A stretch of DNA of 64,000 nucleotides from an uncultured Oscillospiraceae bacterium (GTDB lineage Bacteria > Bacillota > Clostridia > Oscillospirales > Acutalibacteraceae). Below the pieces are notes generated by a model. That model was given only the letters and a program-made list of their open reading frames with translations. It was not told the origin of the DNA and searched no databases. The translations under genes and the position numbers were made by a program. Of the stretch, positions 52,931 through 62,099 are shown piece after piece (within the stretch, counting starts at the first letter, position 1; each line of letters opens with the position of its first letter). Location: the NCBI GenBank assembly GCA_905193225.1, contig CAJJNV010000009.1:11331-75330 (forward strand), written 5' to 3'.

Positions 52931-53254
52931 ATGGGAATAAAAATTGAATCGTCGGGACAGACGGTGACCGCCTATCTCGACGGTGAGATTGATCACCATT
53001 CGGCAAGAGAAATGCGGGAAACCATCGACAGGGAACTTGAAAGCGGCAATGTCAAGTTGCTTATTCTTGACTTCCGGGACGTGACCTTTATGGACAGCTC
53101 GGGAATAGGTCTTGTTATGGGCAGATACCGCCAAATAAAGTTTTACGACGGCGAGCTTCAGGTACTTAACACATCATCCCAGATATATAAGGTCATGCGG
53201 GTGGCGGGACTGGACAGGCTCTGCCTTATCGAAAGGAGCTGTGTAAAAAAATGA
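52931..53254 (+). CDS. spoIIAA: Anti-sigma-F factor antagonist SpoIIAA
   Basis: A STAS-domain protein of 107 aa. The Ser phosphorylated by SpoIIAB is in MDSSGIGLVMGRYR. It releases sigma-F from SpoIIAB. ATGA overlap links it to spoIIAB. Confidence 0.97.
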   Translation: MGIKIESSGQTVTAYLDGEIDHHSAREMRETIDRELESGNVKLLILDFRDVTFMDSSGIGLVMGRYRQIKFYDGELQVLNTSSQIYKVMRVAGLDRLCLIERSCVKK

Positions 53255-53682
53255 TCAAACCCATAAATGAAATGAAGCTTACACTTACCTCCCGTTCTTC
53301 AAACGAAAGCTTTGCAAGGGTAGCGGTTGCAGCCTTTGCCGCTCAGCTCGACCCTACGGTTGAGGAAATAGGTGACATAAAAACCGCTGTTTCCGAGGCG
53401 GTCACAAACTGCATCGTTCATGCATATAAAGAAACCCTCGGTCCCATTTACATAACGGTCGGAATCTTTGAAAACCGGAAGGTCAGGATAAAGATAAGAG
53501 ATGTAGGCTGCGGGATTGAGGATGTGGAAAGGGCAATGGAGCCTCTTTTTACAACCGGCGGTGAGGAGCGTGCGGGACTGGGATTTGCGGTTATGGAAAG
53601 CTTCACCGACAACTTAAAGGTGCGTTCCAGAAAGGACAAGGGTACCACAGTGACTATGGAAAAGATAATCAAAAGACGATGA
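53251..53682 (+). CDS. spoIIAB: Anti-sigma-F factor/kinase SpoIIAB
   Basis: A GHKL-type kinase of 143 aa with N-box SEAVTNCIVHAY, G1 DVGCGIED and G2 AGLGFAVMESF. It binds sigma-F with ATP or phosphorylates SpoIIAA. Coupled to sigF by ATGA. Confidence 0.97.
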   Translation: MIKPINEMKLTLTSRSSNESFARVAVAAFAAQLDPTVEEIGDIKTAVSEAVTNCIVHAYKETLGPIYITVGIFENRKVRIKIRDVGCGIEDVERAMEPLFTTGGEERAGLGFAVMESFTDNLKVRSRKDKGTTVTMEKIIKRR

Positions 53683-54401
53683 GCGGCGCGGTAAATCCAC
53701 TTCCCCGCAAGACAAAAAAACCGCCCGAGAACGGACGGCAGGTTGAGGTTTCGCTAAACGACGAATTTGTCTCTCAAAATATAGGCCTTGTTCACGCTTG
53801 CTGCAACAGGTTTAAAAACCGCGGAGTGGAGTACGACGAGCTTTTTTCGGCAGGGTGTCTCGGGCTTTGCAAAGCTGTAAAAGGTTTTGACCGGGACAGG
53901 GGAATAAAATTTTCCACCTATGCCGTTCCGGTCATTTTGGGCGAAATAAAACTGCTTTTCCGTGACGGAGGAAGTATAAAGGTTGGGCGCGCCTTAAAGG
54001 AGCGGGCCATGCACCTTTTGCGAATAAAACAGCAGATGACTGTTATCCTTGGCCGTGAGCCGACAATTTCCGAGCTTTCCGAAAAGGCGGGGCTTTCCTA
54101 CGATCAGACGGCCGAGGCTCTTTCGGCAGCCGCTCCGGTACTTTCCTTGACGGTGGGGGAGGACGGCAAATCAATCGAAATGGAGGTGAAGGAGGAAGGC
54201 TGTGAAGAAAACGTCGTTGGAAAAACCGCGCTTTTTCAGGCTCTTTCCCATTTGAGCGAAGGAGAACGAAAAATAATCGAGCTTAGGTATTTTTGCGGCG
54301 ATACCCAAAGCCAGGCGGCCAAAAAGCTTGGTACAAACCAGGTGCAGATTTCCCGAAAGGAAAAGGCCATACTTTTAAAGCTGAGGAGTCAGCTTTTGTG
54401 A
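53679..54401 (+). CDS. sigF: RNA polymerase sigma-F factor
   Basis: A protein of 240 aa. Region 2 (LVHACCNRFKNRGVEYDELFSAGCLGLCKAV), region 3 and the region 4 HTH (DTQSQAAKKLGTNQVQISRKEK) fit the SigF/SigG/SigB group. Position downstream of spoIIAA-spoIIAB identifies sigma-F, which drives forespore transcription. Confidence 0.97.
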   Translation: MSGAVNPLPRKTKKPPENGRQVEVSLNDEFVSQNIGLVHACCNRFKNRGVEYDELFSAGCLGLCKAVKGFDRDRGIKFSTYAVPVILGEIKLLFRDGGSIKVGRALKERAMHLLRIKQQMTVILGREPTISELSEKAGLSYDQTAEALSAAAPVLSLTVGEDGKSIEMEVKEEGCEENVVGKTALFQALSHLSEGERKIIELRYFCGDTQSQAAKKLGTNQVQISRKEKAILLKLRSQLL

Positions 54402-54439
54402 AAAGAGACGGCTGTGTTTTTCAGTTGATTTTGAGCGCA

Positions 54440-54470
54440 AAAAAAGAGCCCGACAAAATCGGACTCTTTT
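54440..54470. terminator. Terminator between sigF and rpsT (convergent)
   Basis: AAAAGAGCCCGA / TCGGACTCTTTT stem with one C-A mismatch and a CAAAA loop; A and T runs on both sides. Confidence 0.75.
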
Positions 54471-54527
54471 AGCTTTTATACTGTTTATTCATAACACGGC
54501 TGAACAAGCAGCTTTAAGGCTTTTAAC

Positions 54528-54788
54528 TTATTTGCTTTCGTTAAGCTTAAGAGCAAAAGCAGATTTCTTGCGGGCGGCGGTATTCTTGTGGATAATACCC
54601 TTTGCCGCTGCCTGATCGATCTTCTTGACCGCCTCTCTTACAGCGACATCTTTATCTGCCGCGGAAGCTTCGATAGCAACGTTAGCCTTTTTAATAGCGG
54701 TTCTGAGTGCGGATTTGGCCGCCTTGTTACGGGCAGTTTTGGTCGCAATAACCTTTACGCGCTTTTTAGCTGACTTGATGTTTGGCAT
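54528..54788 (-). CDS. rpsT: Ribosomal protein S20
   Basis: A protein of 86 aa, Lys/Ala-rich (MPNIKSAKKRVKVIATKTARN), normal length. It binds 16S rRNA. It lies convergently after sigF and divergently from gpr, a common clostridial layout. Confidence 0.97.
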   Translation of the reverse strand: MPNIKSAKKRVKVIATKTARNKAAKSALRTAIKKANVAIEASAADKDVAVREAVKKIDQAAAKGIIHKNTAARKKSAFALKLNESK

Positions 54789-54942
54789 CTCTTTACACCT
54801 CCTGCCGAATTACGAATAGATAATAAATACAGTGACTTAAACTATAATATCATCATTCGGAATAAAATGCAAGTTTTTTTTAAAATATTTTTTTGTTTCG
54901 TTGCTAACAATAATTAAAAATATAAGGAATAGAGGTTAAAAT

Positions 54943-55797
54943 ATGCCCCAAAGAACCGATCTTGCTCTTGAAAAAAGGGAGCTTTCAGGAGAATGTAAGG
55001 GAATAACCGCTGCGGAAGAACAAAAAAACGGAGTTAAAGTCACCCGCATAAAAATAACCGATAAAGACGGAGAAAAAAGGGTGGGAAAGCCGATCGGCAA
55101 CTACATCACCATAGAGGCCGACAGTCTCGACGGACAGCTTGACGGAAGCTGTCGGGAGATAATATCAAAGGAACTTGAAGCCCTTTTGCCGAAGGAAGGA
55201 ACGGTGCTTGTGGCGGGGCTCGGCAATTCCGATATAACCCCCGACGCCTTAGGACCGAAAACCGCCTCCCAGGTGCTTGCCACCCGCCACATCGACGGAC
55301 AGACGGTAAAGCATCTCGGCATTTCGAAGCTGCGGCCTGTTTGCGTGTTAAGCCCGGGCGTGCTCGGAAAAACGGGCATAGAAACTGCCGAGATAATACT
55401 CGGCGTGGCAGGAAAAATAAAACCCTCGGCCGTTATTGCGGTGGACGCGCTGGCGGCAATGGAGCTGTCAAGGCTGGGCAGGACGGTGCAGATCTCGGAT
55501 ACCGGAATTTGCCCCGGATCGGGAGTGGGAAACAGCCGAAAGGAAATAAGCAAACGGCTGCTTGGTGTGGACGTTATTGCCGTGGGCGTGCCGACTGTGG
55601 TTGACGCCGAGACATTGGCCGAGGAGCTTGCCGGAAAGGAACACGGTGCGGCCGCTGACAGAAGCGGAGTGGGTATGATGGTTACTCCCAGAGAGATAGA
55701 CTCGGTTATCGACCACGCCTCCGATCTTGTGGCTCTGTCCATAAACTGCGCCCTTCAAAAGGAGCTTTCTCCCGAAGAAATTTGCGCCCTCATTTAA
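54943..55797 (+). CDS. gpr: Spore germination protease GPR
   Basis: A protein of 284 aa; it degrades SASPs during germination. N-terminal MPQRTDLALEKREL resembles the propeptide cleaved on activation (RTDLAxE). GLGNSDITPDALGP and SPGVLGKTGIE are characteristic of the fold. Its likely substrate is the SASP at 47330. Confidence 0.95.
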   Translation: MPQRTDLALEKRELSGECKGITAAEEQKNGVKVTRIKITDKDGEKRVGKPIGNYITIEADSLDGQLDGSCREIISKELEALLPKEGTVLVAGLGNSDITPDALGPKTASQVLATRHIDGQTVKHLGISKLRPVCVLSPGVLGKTGIETAEIILGVAGKIKPSAVIAVDALAAMELSRLGRTVQISDTGICPGSGVGNSRKEISKRLLGVDVIAVGVPTVVDAETLAEELAGKEHGAAADRSGVGMMVTPREIDSVIDHASDLVALSINCALQKELSPEEICALI

Positions 55798-55813
55798 AGA
55801 GGGCGTTTTGTTT
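55784..55813 (+). terminator. Intrinsic terminator of gpr
   Basis: GCGCCCTC / GAGGGCGT around the gpr stop codon, then TTTTGTTTT. Confidence 0.8.
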
Positions 55814-56005
55814 TGCCGTGAGCTTTTGCAACAAACGGCTTATTCCCTCGTATCATCATTGTGATGATTGATTGTTTTGTTTGGAGTTCTTCATGTGTGA
55901 TGTGCGTATTAAAAAATCGTTTTTTAGAAAAACGGAGCAATAAAGAGAAAACACGCGAAAATCAAAGAGCCTTACCGATATTTTATTTTTTATATCAAAA
56001 ATCGG

Positions 56006-56034
56006 TTGACATAGTCTTTTGTATGTGGTATTAT
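56006..56034 (+). promoter_or_regulatory. Promoter of rplM-rpsI
   Basis: TTGACA (56006-56011) and TATTAT (56029-56034), 17-bp spacer. Confidence 0.85.
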
Positions 56035-56054
56035 TGCTTGGCGGTGAAAAGCCG

Positions 56055-56072
56055 CGGCGATTTGTTTCGCCG
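56055..56072 (+). promoter_or_regulatory. Possible L13 leader hairpin
   Basis: CGGCGA / TCGCCG hairpin just after the predicted start of the rplM transcript, 45 nt before the ATG. Firmicutes L13 leaders are known to form an autoregulatory hairpin; the match is not verified. Confidence 0.35.
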
Positions 56073-56117
56073 AAAAAAATCAGTTAAATTTATATTATAT
56101 ATTCGGAGGAAAGCAAT

Positions 56118-56546
56118 ATGTCAACTTATATGCCCAAAGCAGCCGACATTGAGCGCAAATGGTATGTCCTCGACGCAGAGGGTAAGCCCCTCGGACGCGT
56201 TGCGGCAGTTGCTGCCGATCTTCTTCGCGGCAAGCGCAAGACCACATTTGTTCCCCATCTCGACTGCGGAGATCATGTTATCATCATCAACGCCGACAAG
56301 GCTGTGCTGACCGGTAACAAGCTCACCCAAAAATTCTATCGCCGTCACACCGGCTACATCGGCCACCTTAAAGAGACCGATTACGGCACCCTTATGGCCC
56401 AGCGCCCCGAGCTCGCTATGGAGCTTGCGGTTAAGGGAATGGTTCCCGACAATACCATCGGTCGCAACGCCCTTACCCGTCTTCGCGTTTACAAGGGCTC
56501 CGATCATAAGCATGCGGCTCAGAAGCCCGAAGCTTACACACTTTAA
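56118..56546 (+). CDS. rplM: Ribosomal protein L13
   Basis: A protein of 142 aa with IERKWYVLDAEGKPLGR, FVPHLDCGDHVIIINADK and the GMVPDNTIGRN motif. 23S rRNA-binding protein of the 50S. GGAGGA precedes the ATG. Confidence 0.97.
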   Translation: MSTYMPKAADIERKWYVLDAEGKPLGRVAAVAADLLRGKRKTTFVPHLDCGDHVIIINADKAVLTGNKLTQKFYRRHTGYIGHLKETDYGTLMAQRPELAMELAVKGMVPDNTIGRNALTRLRVYKGSDHKHAAQKPEAYTL

Positions 56547-56561
56547 GGGAGGTAACGAATA

Positions 56562-56960
56562 ATGTACGACAGCAAACCTTATTTCTACGGCACCGGCCGC
56601 AGAAAAAGCTCGGTAGCCCGCGTCCGCGTTTACAACGGCACCGGTAAAATCACCATTAACGATCGTGATATCGACGATTATTTCGGTCTCGAGACCCTTA
56701 AGCTCATCGTTCGTCAGCCTCTTGCAGCCACCAAGACGAACGGAAAATTCGACATCGTTTGCCGCGTAGGCGGCGGCGGAGTTACCGGCCAGGCCGGTGC
56801 TATCCGTCACGGACTTTCCCGCGCTCTGCTTCAGTATGACGCCGAGCTTCGCCCCATTCTCAAGAAAGCCGGTTTCCTGACCCGCGATCCCAGAATGAAA
56901 GAGCGTAAGAAATACGGTCTCAAGGGAGCCCGCCGCGCACCCCAGTTCTCCAAGAGATAA
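56562..56960 (+). CDS. rpsI: Ribosomal protein S9
   Basis: A protein of 132 aa; YGTGRRKSSVARVRV and the C-terminal GLKGARRAPQFSKR are diagnostic. Second gene of the rplM-rpsI operon (15-bp gap), followed by a strong terminator. Confidence 0.97.
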   Translation: MYDSKPYFYGTGRRKSSVARVRVYNGTGKITINDRDIDDYFGLETLKLIVRQPLAATKTNGKFDIVCRVGGGGVTGQAGAIRHGLSRALLQYDAELRPILKKAGFLTRDPRMKERKKYGLKGARRAPQFSKR

Positions 56961-56987
56961 TTTCTCCTTTCAAAGCATTTCAAAATC

Positions 56988-57020
56988 AAAGAGCCTCTGC
57001 TTTTTGCAGAGGCTCTTTCT
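56988..57020 (+). terminator. Intrinsic terminator of rplM-rpsI
   Basis: AAAGAGCCTCTGC / GCAGAGGCTCTTT perfect stem with a T5 loop and T-tract. Confidence 0.9.
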
Positions 57021-57120
57021 TGCACGGAAATGCGTGGAACAGACTGCAGGGCTTTACTGACCAAGCTGTCGGTGGAATGCCGCTGTTAAAGGAAACAAAG
57101 CCTTGCGATATTACCGACAA

Positions 57121-57154
57121 AAACCGCCGTGAGAGGTAGGCTCTTACGGCGGTT
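57121..57154 (-). terminator. Intrinsic terminator of the met-Rrf2 operon
   Basis: AACCGCCGT / ACGGCGGTT stem; read leftward it is followed by TTTTTG. It lies 36 bp beyond the Rrf2 stop. Confidence 0.8.
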
Positions 57155-57189
57155 GTTTTAATATATACAGATATTAGGGTTGCGGCGAC

Positions 57190-57618
57190 TTAAATGACAT
57201 AGTTGTCTGCGGGAGAAATCTCCATAAGGTCGGCTATGGTTATGCCGTCGAAAAAGTCGTTGGTCATTTTATAAAACTTCCGCCACATGGAAATGGTGCG
57301 GCATTCTCCGGCGAGAGAACAGGGGGGAGCTTCCTTTGAAAGACAGGCGACCGGGGCTAAATCCCCTTCGGCCAGCCGCAGAACCTCTCCCACCGTCAGA
57401 AACTGCGGGTCGGTTTTAAGCTTGTATCCGCCGCCCTTGCCGTGTATTCCCTCAACGAGTCCGTTTTTGGTCAGCAGCGGCATTATTTTTTCGATGTATT
57501 TCAGCGAAATGTCCTGCCGTGCGGCAACCTCTTTCATGGGAATGTATTCACCGCTTCGATGTTCGGCCAGATCGATGATAACCCGCAGGGCATATCTGCC
57601 CTTGGTGGAAATCTTCAT
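57190..57618 (-). CDS. Rrf2-family transcriptional regulator (IscR/CymR-like)
   Basis: A protein of 142 aa with a winged HTH (EVAARQDISLKYIEKIMPLL) and three Cys: ACLSKEAPPCSLAGEC. This spacing suggests a [2Fe-2S] cluster as in IscR; CymR lacks such cysteines. It follows metH on the same strand. The palindrome at the cysK promoter may be its site. AAAGGA precedes the ATG. Confidence 0.88.
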   Translation of the reverse strand: MKISTKGRYALRVIIDLAEHRSGEYIPMKEVAARQDISLKYIEKIMPLLTKNGLVEGIHGKGGGYKLKTDPQFLTVGEVLRLAEGDLAPVACLSKEAPPCSLAGECRTISMWRKFYKMTNDFFDGITIADLMEISPADNYVI

Positions 57619-57763
57619 TTTCGTCAGTCCTTTGATTTTGGAATAATGTGTGCTTGATATGTGATGCCGTGCATTTTGAGTCTGTTTCGCGGCTGCCGAA
57701 CAATGCTGCCGGGGTCGGTGCGAGCCTGCTTAACCGCTTGCTCAGCGCGTCTTCATTGTCGGC

Positions 57764-60178
57764 TCAATGTCCTTTAAGCTGCCGGTTAAGCTGCTCGGCA
57801 TATCTCACCGTTTCCATGGCGTCCTTGGCATATTTGTCGGCGCCTATGCGCTCTGCATAATCGGCGGTCATAACCGCGCCTCCCACCGCTATTTTGCAAT
57901 AGGGAGCAGCCTCTTTAAGCAGCTTTATGGTCTGCTCCATTGCGGGGACGGTGGTGGTCATAAGGGCGCTGAGTCCGCAAAGGGGAGCCTTTACTTTTGT
58001 GACCTCCTCGACCACTTTTTCGGGATCAACATCCTTGCCGAGATCGATAACATCAAAATCATAATTTTCGAGCAGGGTTTTAACAATATTTTTGCCGATG
58101 TCGTGAATATCGCCTTTTACGGTGGCAATGACAATCTTGATTTTTTTCTGTTTGTTTTCTCCCGAGCCTGCCATTTTTTCCTTTATACATTCAAAGGCCG
58201 ACTTCGCCGCCTCGGCGCTCATAAGAAGCTGAGGAAGATAAAGCACCTTTTGTTCGAATTTTTTGCCCACCGTGTCAAGGGCGGGAATTATGTGGCCGTC
58301 GATTATCGAAAGGGGCTGCTCGGTTTCAAGAAGTTTTTGGCACTCGGCGGATGCCCGCTCCTTAAAGCCCTTGGTTATGGCTTCAAAAAGACTGCCGCCG
58401 GTATCGCCTTGATTCCTTTCACCCGATTTTATGGAGACGGTTTCTTCTATGCTTTGGGCAAAGGAGATATACTGCCCGCAGTTTTGATCGAATCCGCCGA
58501 GCAGAAGGTATGTGTAATATGCCTTTAAAATGTCGGGGGATTTGGGATTGACAATGCCGGCCGAAAGGCCTCTTTCAAGGGCAAGGGTGAAAAATGCACC
58601 GTTCACCGTCTGTCTTGAGGGCAGTCCGAAGGAGACATTTGAAACACCCAGCACGGTATTTTGCCCCATTTCGTGTCTGATGTAATCGAGGGTATCGAGG
58701 GTGGTTGCGGCGGCGTTGCAATCGACGCTGACCGACATACACATAGGGTCAAAAACAATATCCTTTCTTGCTATGCCGTAGCCTTCGGCCGTTTTGAGTA
58801 TCTTCTCGGCGACCGCTATGCGTCCCTCTTTGGTTTCGGGAATTCCGTTTTCGTCGAGGGTCAGCGCCACCACCGTTCCTCCGTATTTTTTAACCAACGG
58901 GAAAACGGCCTCCATGCTTTCCTTTTTGCCGTTGACCGAGTTGACCATCGCCTTGCCGTTGTAGATTCTCAGAGCCTTTTCCATGGCCTTTGCATTTGAA
59001 GTGTCGATTTGCAGAGGCAGGTCGGTGACTGTTTGAAGCTCAAAAACCGTATGCTCAAGCACCGTCGGCTCGTCTATTTCGGGAAGACCCACATTAACGT
59101 CGAGAATGTGGGCTCCCGCGTCCTGCTGAGCCGCCGCTTCACCTAAAATATAATCGGTATCCCCTTCAAGAAGAGCCTGTTTAAACCGCTTTTTGCCGGT
59201 GGGATTTATGCGCTCTCCGATGATGATCGGCTGATTTCCTATTTCGACATATTTTCCGTAGGAGCAAACGCAGGTGATGTTTTTTTCTTCTATGGGAAGC
59301 ACGGGGTCGTTTTTCGTGGCTTCCACCGTCTTTTTTATGTATTCGGGAGTGGTGCCGCAGCATCCGCCGAGAATGGATACTCCGAGCCCGCTTATTTCCT
59401 CCATTTCCTTTGCAAAGCCGTCGGCGTCGAGGTCGTAAAAGGTCTTTTCGCCGTCGTTTCTCGGCAGTCCCGCATTGGGTTTTGCGAAAATGGGGGTGGA
59501 GGAATGGCTTAAAAGTTCCTTTATGGGACCTAAAAGCTGCTTGGGGCCGAGGGAGCAGTTGACCCCGATGGCGTCCACCGATAGACCCTCCAAAAGCGCC
59601 GCCATGGCGGCGGGGGAGGCACCGGTCAGCAGCTTGCCGTTTTCACCGTAGGCATTTGAAGCAAATACGGGAAGATCGCAGCTTTCCTTTGCGGCAAGTA
59701 CGGCCGCCTTGGTCTCGTAGCTGTCGCTCATGGTTTCAATGAATATAAGATCGGCGCCGTGAGCGGCTCCGAATTTTACCGTTTTTGAGAATATTTCAAC
59801 CGCCTTTTCAAATTCCAAATCGCCCAGCGGCTTTAATAGCTTGCCGAGAGGGCCGATGTCGAGAGCGACATATTTTTCTCCCTTTGACGAGGAAAGGGCG
59901 GCGGCTTTTTTTGCGTTTTCGATGGCGGCGGCAATGATCTCCTCGGTTTTTCGGCCGAATTTCAGGGTGCTTGCGCCGAAGGTGTTGGTGCAAACGATGT
60001 TTGACCCTGCGTCGAAATAGCTTTTGTGTATGTCCACCATATCGTCGGGGTGAGAAAGGCTCCAAAGCTCGGGAAGCTCGCCGGGCGCAAGTCCTCTTTG
60101 CTGAAGAAGGGTGCCGCAGCCGCCGTCGAGATATAGCCGTTTTGTTTTGAGCTGTTCTTTTTTAAGCATTGAATTCAT
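57764..60178 (-). CDS. metH: Cobalamin-dependent methionine synthase (lacks the activation domain)
   Basis: A protein of 804 aa from ATG 60178, which overlaps the previous stop by ATGA; AGGAG precedes it. The homocysteine-binding domain (about 15-290, with a GGCCGTTPE zinc site), the pterin-binding domain (about 310-575, IIGERINPTG), and the cap plus B12-binding domain (about 600-800, VKGDIHDIGKNIV with the His that ligates cobalt) are all present. The C-terminal SAM-activation domain is absent and encoded separately by the next gene. It methylates homocysteine with methyl-THF supplied by metF. Confidence 0.95.
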   Translation of the reverse strand: MNSMLKKEQLKTKRLYLDGGCGTLLQQRGLAPGELPELWSLSHPDDMVDIHKSYFDAGSNIVCTNTFGASTLKFGRKTEEIIAAAIENAKKAAALSSSKGEKYVALDIGPLGKLLKPLGDLEFEKAVEIFSKTVKFGAAHGADLIFIETMSDSYETKAAVLAAKESCDLPVFASNAYGENGKLLTGASPAAMAALLEGLSVDAIGVNCSLGPKQLLGPIKELLSHSSTPIFAKPNAGLPRNDGEKTFYDLDADGFAKEMEEISGLGVSILGGCCGTTPEYIKKTVEATKNDPVLPIEEKNITCVCSYGKYVEIGNQPIIIGERINPTGKKRFKQALLEGDTDYILGEAAAQQDAGAHILDVNVGLPEIDEPTVLEHTVFELQTVTDLPLQIDTSNAKAMEKALRIYNGKAMVNSVNGKKESMEAVFPLVKKYGGTVVALTLDENGIPETKEGRIAVAEKILKTAEGYGIARKDIVFDPMCMSVSVDCNAAATTLDTLDYIRHEMGQNTVLGVSNVSFGLPSRQTVNGAFFTLALERGLSAGIVNPKSPDILKAYYTYLLLGGFDQNCGQYISFAQSIEETVSIKSGERNQGDTGGSLFEAITKGFKERASAECQKLLETEQPLSIIDGHIIPALDTVGKKFEQKVLYLPQLLMSAEAAKSAFECIKEKMAGSGENKQKKIKIVIATVKGDIHDIGKNIVKTLLENYDFDVIDLGKDVDPEKVVEEVTKVKAPLCGLSALMTTTVPAMEQTIKLLKEAAPYCKIAVGGAVMTADYAERIGADKYAKDAMETVRYAEQLNRQLKGH

Positions 60179-60837
60179 GGCTCCTTTCTGAAATTGCAAT
60201 CGGAGTTTTCACAGTATAAACATCCCGATGTATCCCTGCAGGGGGAGTCGGATATTCCCACAATGGCCGTAACCGATTTTGACGGACTCATTAAAAGCGA
60301 TTCCGAAAGGGACAGTCCTATTTTTCTAAAGCAGTCAAGCAGGGAAAAAATATCCTTCTGAAATTCAAGGGGAAGATCACCGTAACCGGGGGAAAATCTC
60401 GGCCGTGTGAATTTTCCTTCCTTCGCTTTTTGACCCTTTATATCGTCGCAGAATGCGTTGCAGGCGGCTTCTATCCGTTCGGCACCTATTGCTCCCAGTA
60501 TTACGGCTTTGGAGGGGCTTATGAGACCGTATTTGCTTATAAGTCTGTCTATTTCCACACCCACCGTTGCGGCAAATATCACGGCACTGCCGCAGTTTCT
60601 GAGATTTTTGCAAAGGTCTGCACTCCGTGTTTTTGCAAATGTAAGGTCGACGGTCTGTCCGTCGATTTTTACGGGCACTTCGCAAAAACATACCCTGCCG
60701 ATAAAATCGCGGCACATATCGGTGCATTCGCAAACCGTTTCCCGCATCGTTTGGCCCGGCTGTTTTATGCCGGAATAGCGGTATATTTCCCCCATATCAA
60801 AGGGAAGCAGCTCATAGCTTTTCTGAAATATCGTCAT
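60175..60837 (-). CDS. Stand-alone methionine synthase activation-domain protein
   Basis: A protein of 220 aa containing RFSPGYGDLPLEFQKDIF and LLMSPSKSVTAIVGIS, hallmarks of the SAM-binding reactivation domain normally at the C-terminus of MetH. A Cys cluster at the C-terminus (CRDTSGCLYCENSDC) suggests metal or Fe-S binding. Start and stop overlap metF and metH by 4 nt. Likely reactivates MetH after cobalamin oxidation. Confidence 0.88.
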   Translation of the reverse strand: MTIFQKSYELLPFDMGEIYRYSGIKQPGQTMRETVCECTDMCRDFIGRVCFCEVPVKIDGQTVDLTFAKTRSADLCKNLRNCGSAVIFAATVGVEIDRLISKYGLISPSKAVILGAIGAERIEAACNAFCDDIKGQKAKEGKFTRPRFSPGYGDLPLEFQKDIFSLLDCFRKIGLSLSESLLMSPSKSVTAIVGISDSPCRDTSGCLYCENSDCNFRKEP

Positions 60838-61721
60838 ATTATCTTTTTACCGAGTATGCGGGAAAGGTTTTCGCTTATCTTCTCGGCCACATCGGGCTTG
60901 TTCATGGAATAGACGTGAACGTTGCTGATGCCGTTGGCATAGAGATCGATTATCTGATCGGTGGCATAGGCGATGCCGGCCTGTTTCATTGCATCGGGAC
61001 TGTCTCCGAAGGCATCAACCAGGCTTAAAAATCTTTGGGGCATAAAGGAACCGGAAAGCTCTTTGGCTCGTTTGACCTGATTTGCCGAGGTTATGGGCAT
61101 TATTCCGGCGATCACCGGAACGGTTATGCCGGCCTCTCTTATTTTATAAAGGAAATTGTAAAGCAGATTGTTGTCGAAAAACATCTGGGTGGTCAGAAAA
61201 TCGCAGCCGGCATCTGCCTTTTCTTTAAGGTGTCTTATATCCTCCCGCTGATTTTTGCTTTCGGGGTGTATCTCGGGATATGCGGCGGCGCCGATGCAAA
61301 ATTCAGGGGCAAGACGCTTTATATCTCTTACAAGCTCAACGGCATAGCGATAGTCCCACAGGGTTCTGTCCTCGTTTTGTCTTTCCTTCGGGATGTCGCC
61401 TCTGAGAGCCATAATGTTTTCTATGCCCGCATCCTTAAATGAGTCTATCATTTTTTCCACCGTCTGTTTTGTGGAAGAAATGCAGGTCAGATGGGCAAGA
61501 GAAGGCACACCGTATTGCTTCTTGATGTTTTTGGCTATGGCAAGAGTGTATTCGCTGGTGCCGCCGCCTGCTCCGTAGGTCACGCTCATAAATGACGGAG
61601 AAAGCTTGGCAATTTCCTCTGTGGAGCTTTTTACGCTTTCAAAAAGGGAATATGTCTTTGGAGGAAAAACCTCAAAAGAAAGGGAATAACGGCGGGATTT
61701 TAACAGTTCTGAAATTTTCAT
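60834..61721 (-). CDS. metF: 5,10-methylenetetrahydrofolate reductase
   Basis: A protein of 295 aa from ATG 61721 (GGAG 7 nt upstream). The MetF signature SFEVFPPK is at residues 16-23, and the TIM-barrel residues TYGAGG and TTQMFFDN are present. It supplies 5-methyl-THF to the adjacent methionine synthase. The operon metF-activation-metH-rrf2 is fully coupled. Confidence 0.95.
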   Translation of the reverse strand: MKISELLKSRRYSLSFEVFPPKTYSLFESVKSSTEEIAKLSPSFMSVTYGAGGGTSEYTLAIAKNIKKQYGVPSLAHLTCISSTKQTVEKMIDSFKDAGIENIMALRGDIPKERQNEDRTLWDYRYAVELVRDIKRLAPEFCIGAAAYPEIHPESKNQREDIRHLKEKADAGCDFLTTQMFFDNNLLYNFLYKIREAGITVPVIAGIMPITSANQVKRAKELSGSFMPQRFLSLVDAFGDSPDAMKQAGIAYATDQIIDLYANGISNVHVYSMNKPDVAEKISENLSRILGKKII

Positions 61722-61953
61722 AAACATTCTCCGTTAAAATTGATTTTGGCGATTTACTTCTTAAAAAGTCTGTCTGCTGAAAAACGGAATATGTGCCGCC
61801 CCATTATGCTCCGTTATGCTGCCGGAATTTTATTTTGCCGAAAAGCGCGCAGGAAGGCTAAATCAAACAGGCGCGGGATGGGAACAAAGACAAAAATATC
61901 GGCGGCAGACAAAGCGTGAGGTAAAATACTCCGAAACGGGATTCACCATCCTC
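61722..61953 (-). other. Long untranslated leader of metF, no recognised riboswitch
   Basis: About 225 nt from the predicted start to the ATG. Checked for SAM-I, SAM-II and cobalamin cores; none was seen. A near-duplicate GCATAA(C/T)GG appears twice near 61805-61820. Confidence 0.35.
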
Positions 61954-61962
61954 ATTATAGCA
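61954..61962 (-). promoter_or_regulatory. Extended -10 of the metF promoter
   Basis: TGCTATAAT on the minus strand, an extended -10; a weak -35 (TTTAAA-like) lies upstream. Confidence 0.5.
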
Positions 61963-62099
61963 CTGTTTGCCGCCGATTTAAAGGCTTTTTATAGCATAAA
62001 AACGGTTTGAATTTTTAAAAATGTTTGCAAAACGCACAGTAAAACATTCGTTTAAAGGAAACGAAAGGGTTTTCCTTTGTGCAATGCTTCATTTTTGCA

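Noticed and set aside
61722..61953. SAM or cobalamin riboswitch before metF
   Set aside because: Neither a SAM-I core nor a B12 box could be found by eye.
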